A DNA stretch of 64,000 nucleotides from Plasmodiophora brassicae (lineage: Eukaryota; Endomyxa: Phytomyxea; Phytomyxea; Plasmodiophorida). A model generated the notes under the pieces. That model was not told where the DNA came from. It ran no database searches and saw only the letters and a list, made by a program, of their open reading frames with translations. A program made the translations under genes and the position numbers. Positions within the stretch are counted from its first letter, which is position 1. Every line of letters starts with the position of its first letter. Below, piece after piece: positions 62,109-64,000 of this stretch. The stretch is taken from assembly GCA_036867785.1 (NCBI GenBank), contig CP145416.1, forward strand, positions 248,001 through 312,000, read 5' to 3'.

Positions 62109-63339
62109 TCAAAGCAGCGGTTCGAATGTCGCTGTTGTAAGGAAGAGCTTGCCGTCCTCCGTGACGGCACTGTCCCATGTCGACACGCAGTGCACGACCT
62201 TGCCGTCCAGCCGCAACAGGGTCACAGGCAGGACCGCCCGCTTCTTGCCCAGAACGAACACGTCAATGGCGTGATGTACAACCGCCGACCAGGATGACGA
62301 CTCGAATAGCCTAAATGATAAAAAGGCATAGTCAAATAGGCGGGATTTCGCGAAGGGACTGCCTAATTGATACGGACATGAGAAACGGGTGCGCGTACTT
62401 GCGCTTATCGTCGGTCACTCTGGGATACGACTGGCAGAGAGCCCGCAGGTTGGCCAGAGTGTATCCTAACAGTGCCTGAGCCCGCTCAGTCACCAGCAAG
62501 GAGTATCGGACAACTGGCAGCTCGCTATAATCGATTTGAATCTGCAACATCAATGCGTCTGATGGCGGAAGCTGTCCGCATGTTTCAGTACCAGAACCAC
62601 ACATCGCATCAGAGTGCATACTGTTCCAATGTCGAAGGATACGGCAAGCGGTTCCAACGACGCCAGCCATGATTCCAACTGCGCATCGACAGCTGATATA
62701 CAGGACGTCATTGATTGACGAAACGCGATGAGGTCATCACGCGATAAAACCGCCGCTATCACGGATAGGAACGTGTTCCTGGACAGAGAGCACTCAGAAT
62801 ACATTGTTGGGATAGCCGATGTTTGATCGGCGCACGTACAGTCTGGTCGGGGCTAGAATGAAATTGGCAATGTCGAACGTGGTATACCTACGCAGAGACG
62901 ACAGGACAGCATTTCGGAGCCCTTCTGGGACGATGACGGCAGCGAAGACGGGCGTGTCGGGAGCGGCGGTACCAGCAGGTGCACCAGGCACAGTTGACGG
63001 ATACGACGTCATCGGCTCGGCCCTGTTGTCCCTGTGCAGCGACCCGGCGGCGTTCCGCCTCGGCAGGATCGTGCACTTCTCGGGCTGATTTAGGCGTACA
63101 CATCGCCCGCAGGGTCGCTCATCGCAGCAGGCGACTTTCGATCGATAACACGGGTCGCAGGCTTTAACGGCCTTGCGCTTCCGCTCAGGACGGTCTTGAC
63201 GGGTCTGCACGCGGTCCATGCACTGCTCGGGAACGCCACGCTGAATGCATCGGTAACACGGCCGTCCCTGATCGCATTTCGCCTTATTGGCGGCGCACAG
63301 CGAACAGGCTCTCTTCAACCTCGGTGCCGGCGCCGACAT
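62109..63339 (-). CDS. Second double-Zn2Cys6/PAS-like regulator
   Basis: Start at ATG 63339 (MSAPAPRLKRACSLCAANKA). Two zinc clusters: CSLCAANKAKCDQGRPCYRC...C and CDPCYRSKVACCDERPCGRC...C. A spacer follows, then GLRNAVLSSLRRYTTFDIAN. An intron (GTACGTGCG...CTGTCCAG near 62845-62782) joins to NTFLSVIAAVLSRDDLIAFR. Later exons contain YSLLVTERAQALLGYTLANL (PAS-like, comparable to the equivalent part of the gene at 54919-56031) and KRAVLPVTLLRLDGKVVHCV...FLTTATFEPLL, stop at 62109. Same strand and architecture as the gene 6 kb away, so a paralogue; sequence identity outside the clusters is low. Confidence 0.7.
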
Positions 63340-63691
63340 TGCCGTCCGAGTGCATATGCGTCGGCTCGGCAGACTCGGTGCCAGGGTACAGATGGACGGC
63401 TGGCCGAGAGAGAGGGAGCGAGAGCGGACGAGGCTCCCCGCTGGCTGGGCGGGATTTACCGCAACTGCCGCAACTTCGCACCTGCCAGTCGCGCGGACTC
63501 CCGATCCGAAGAATCGCGGGGCCGGCCTGGGGTTCGGCGGCCCTCCCCGATTGCGAGTGCGGCCATGCCGTGCGGCACTGTAGGACCTACCACCGGTGGC
63601 TACGCAACCACGCAGGGCCAAACCAGTCCAAAACATGCCTGGGACGGTCGGCGCGGCCGCACCACCTCAATGCCGCCGCCGGACTGGGCCT

Positions 63692-64000
63692 TTACTGGCG
63701 GACAAGTTGGACGCGGGTCCAGGCCGGGCAGGATCCGTCCTCGCATGATGCCAGCAGCGATGCCAGGGACTGCGGATCCGCGCTCCCGAGGAACCTGGCG
63801 GGCAGGCCGCCCCACACCTGGCCGGGCGGGATCTGCTTGAACGGCGGAACCAGCGACCCCGGCATGACGATTGACCCGGTTCCAACCACGACTCCGTCAA
63901 GGACAATGGCTCCTACGTACGATACCACTCGGTGATACTGTCCAACTGCGAACGCATGACGTGGGTACCTGGGCCAACACACGCGTTCTCTTGGACGGTG
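63692..64000 (-). CDS. Gamma-carbonic-anhydrase-like protein, partial
   Basis: The C-terminal part of a hexapeptide-repeat protein whose start lies beyond the window. It reads SYVGAIVLDGVVVGTGSIVM, PGSLVPPFKQIPPG and QVWGGLPARFLGS, the left-handed beta-helix end and loop typical of gamma carbonic anhydrases associated with mitochondrial complex I in plants and protists. A second frame near 63920-63998 (TVQENACVGPGTHV) probably belongs to the previous exon. The metal-binding histidines are not in view. The C-terminal tail to the stop at 63692 is short and may continue in another exon. Confidence 0.6.
   Translation of the reverse strand, partial: HRPRERVCWPRYPRHAFAVGQYHRVVSYVGAIVLDGVVVGTGSIVMPGSLVPPFKQIPPGQVWGGLPARFLGSADPQSLASLLASCEDGSCPAWTRVQLVRQ

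Noticed and set aside
1-64000. tRNA or rRNA genes
   Set aside because: None was recognised by eye. The only tRNA-like match is the 14-base copia primer site, which is a complement and not a gene.

Overview
This window is nuclear DNA from a GC-rich eukaryotic microbe. Genes on the right are split by short introns (roughly 50-80 bp) with GT...AG ends and CTAAC/CTGAC-like branch points. The gene set (TFIIIC, SWI/SNF, 26S proteasome chaperone, mitochondrial carriers, a RapGAP protein, a kinesin-like protein) is eukaryotic. Fungal-type Zn2Cys6 proteins beside a secreted mucin/spondin protein suggest a fungus-like protist, for example a plasmodiophorid such as Plasmodiophora, or an early-diverging fungus. 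That assignment is inference; no marker gene settles it.

Layout. About 0-2.6 kb is low-information DNA with one frameshifted ORF. About 2.6-34 kb is a nest of transposable elements (TEs) whose order can be read from target-site duplications (TSDs). A truncated Ty3/gypsy element (A, 2.6-6.0 kb) abuts a complete Ty1/copia element (A, 5983-15103). Copia A carries a hAT deletion derivative in its 5' LTR and a non-autonomous gypsy element (B, TSD GTCTC) between its integrase and reverse transcriptase (RT). A second copia (C, 15159-23178) carries a palindromic foldback element (TSD TTGC) and a near-complete chromovirus (gypsy D, TSD CTCGA). It is followed by a 5'-truncated gypsy (E, minus strand) and a 3'-truncated copia (F). 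Next is a decayed DDE-type transposase gene on the minus strand, split by a second non-autonomous gypsy (G, TSD GCGAA). The tract ends in a PIF/Harbinger-type miniature inverted-repeat element (MITE), a Harbinger transposase remnant and an AACC/GGTT-rich hAT-like MITE (TSD GTTGAGCG).

From 34 kb to the end the window is gene-dense: a tuberin/RalGAP-type RapGAP protein; gankyrin (PSMD10); an F-box-like LRR protein; an ankyrin protein; mitoferrin; a TFIIIC delta-like subunit; IBA57/CAF17; a small basic protein; a secreted Thr/Pro-rich mucin ending in a spondin_N domain; a helical-repeat protein; a divergent kinesin-like protein with a degenerate P-loop; two related regulators, each with two Zn2Cys6 clusters and a PAS-like C-terminus; a long WD40 protein; a BAF60/SMARCD SWI/SNF subunit; and the end of a gamma-carbonic-anhydrase-like protein.

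How they fit together. Gypsy B and G are near-identical, share one internal deletion that removes RT and integrase, and keep a single long gag-protease ORF, so they look like a recently mobile non-autonomous family that depends on polymerase supplied in trans. The copia copies share a primer-binding site matching a tRNA-Asn anticodon arm, and gypsy B/D/G look self-primed. Among host genes, mitoferrin and IBA57 both act in mitochondrial iron-sulphur metabolism.
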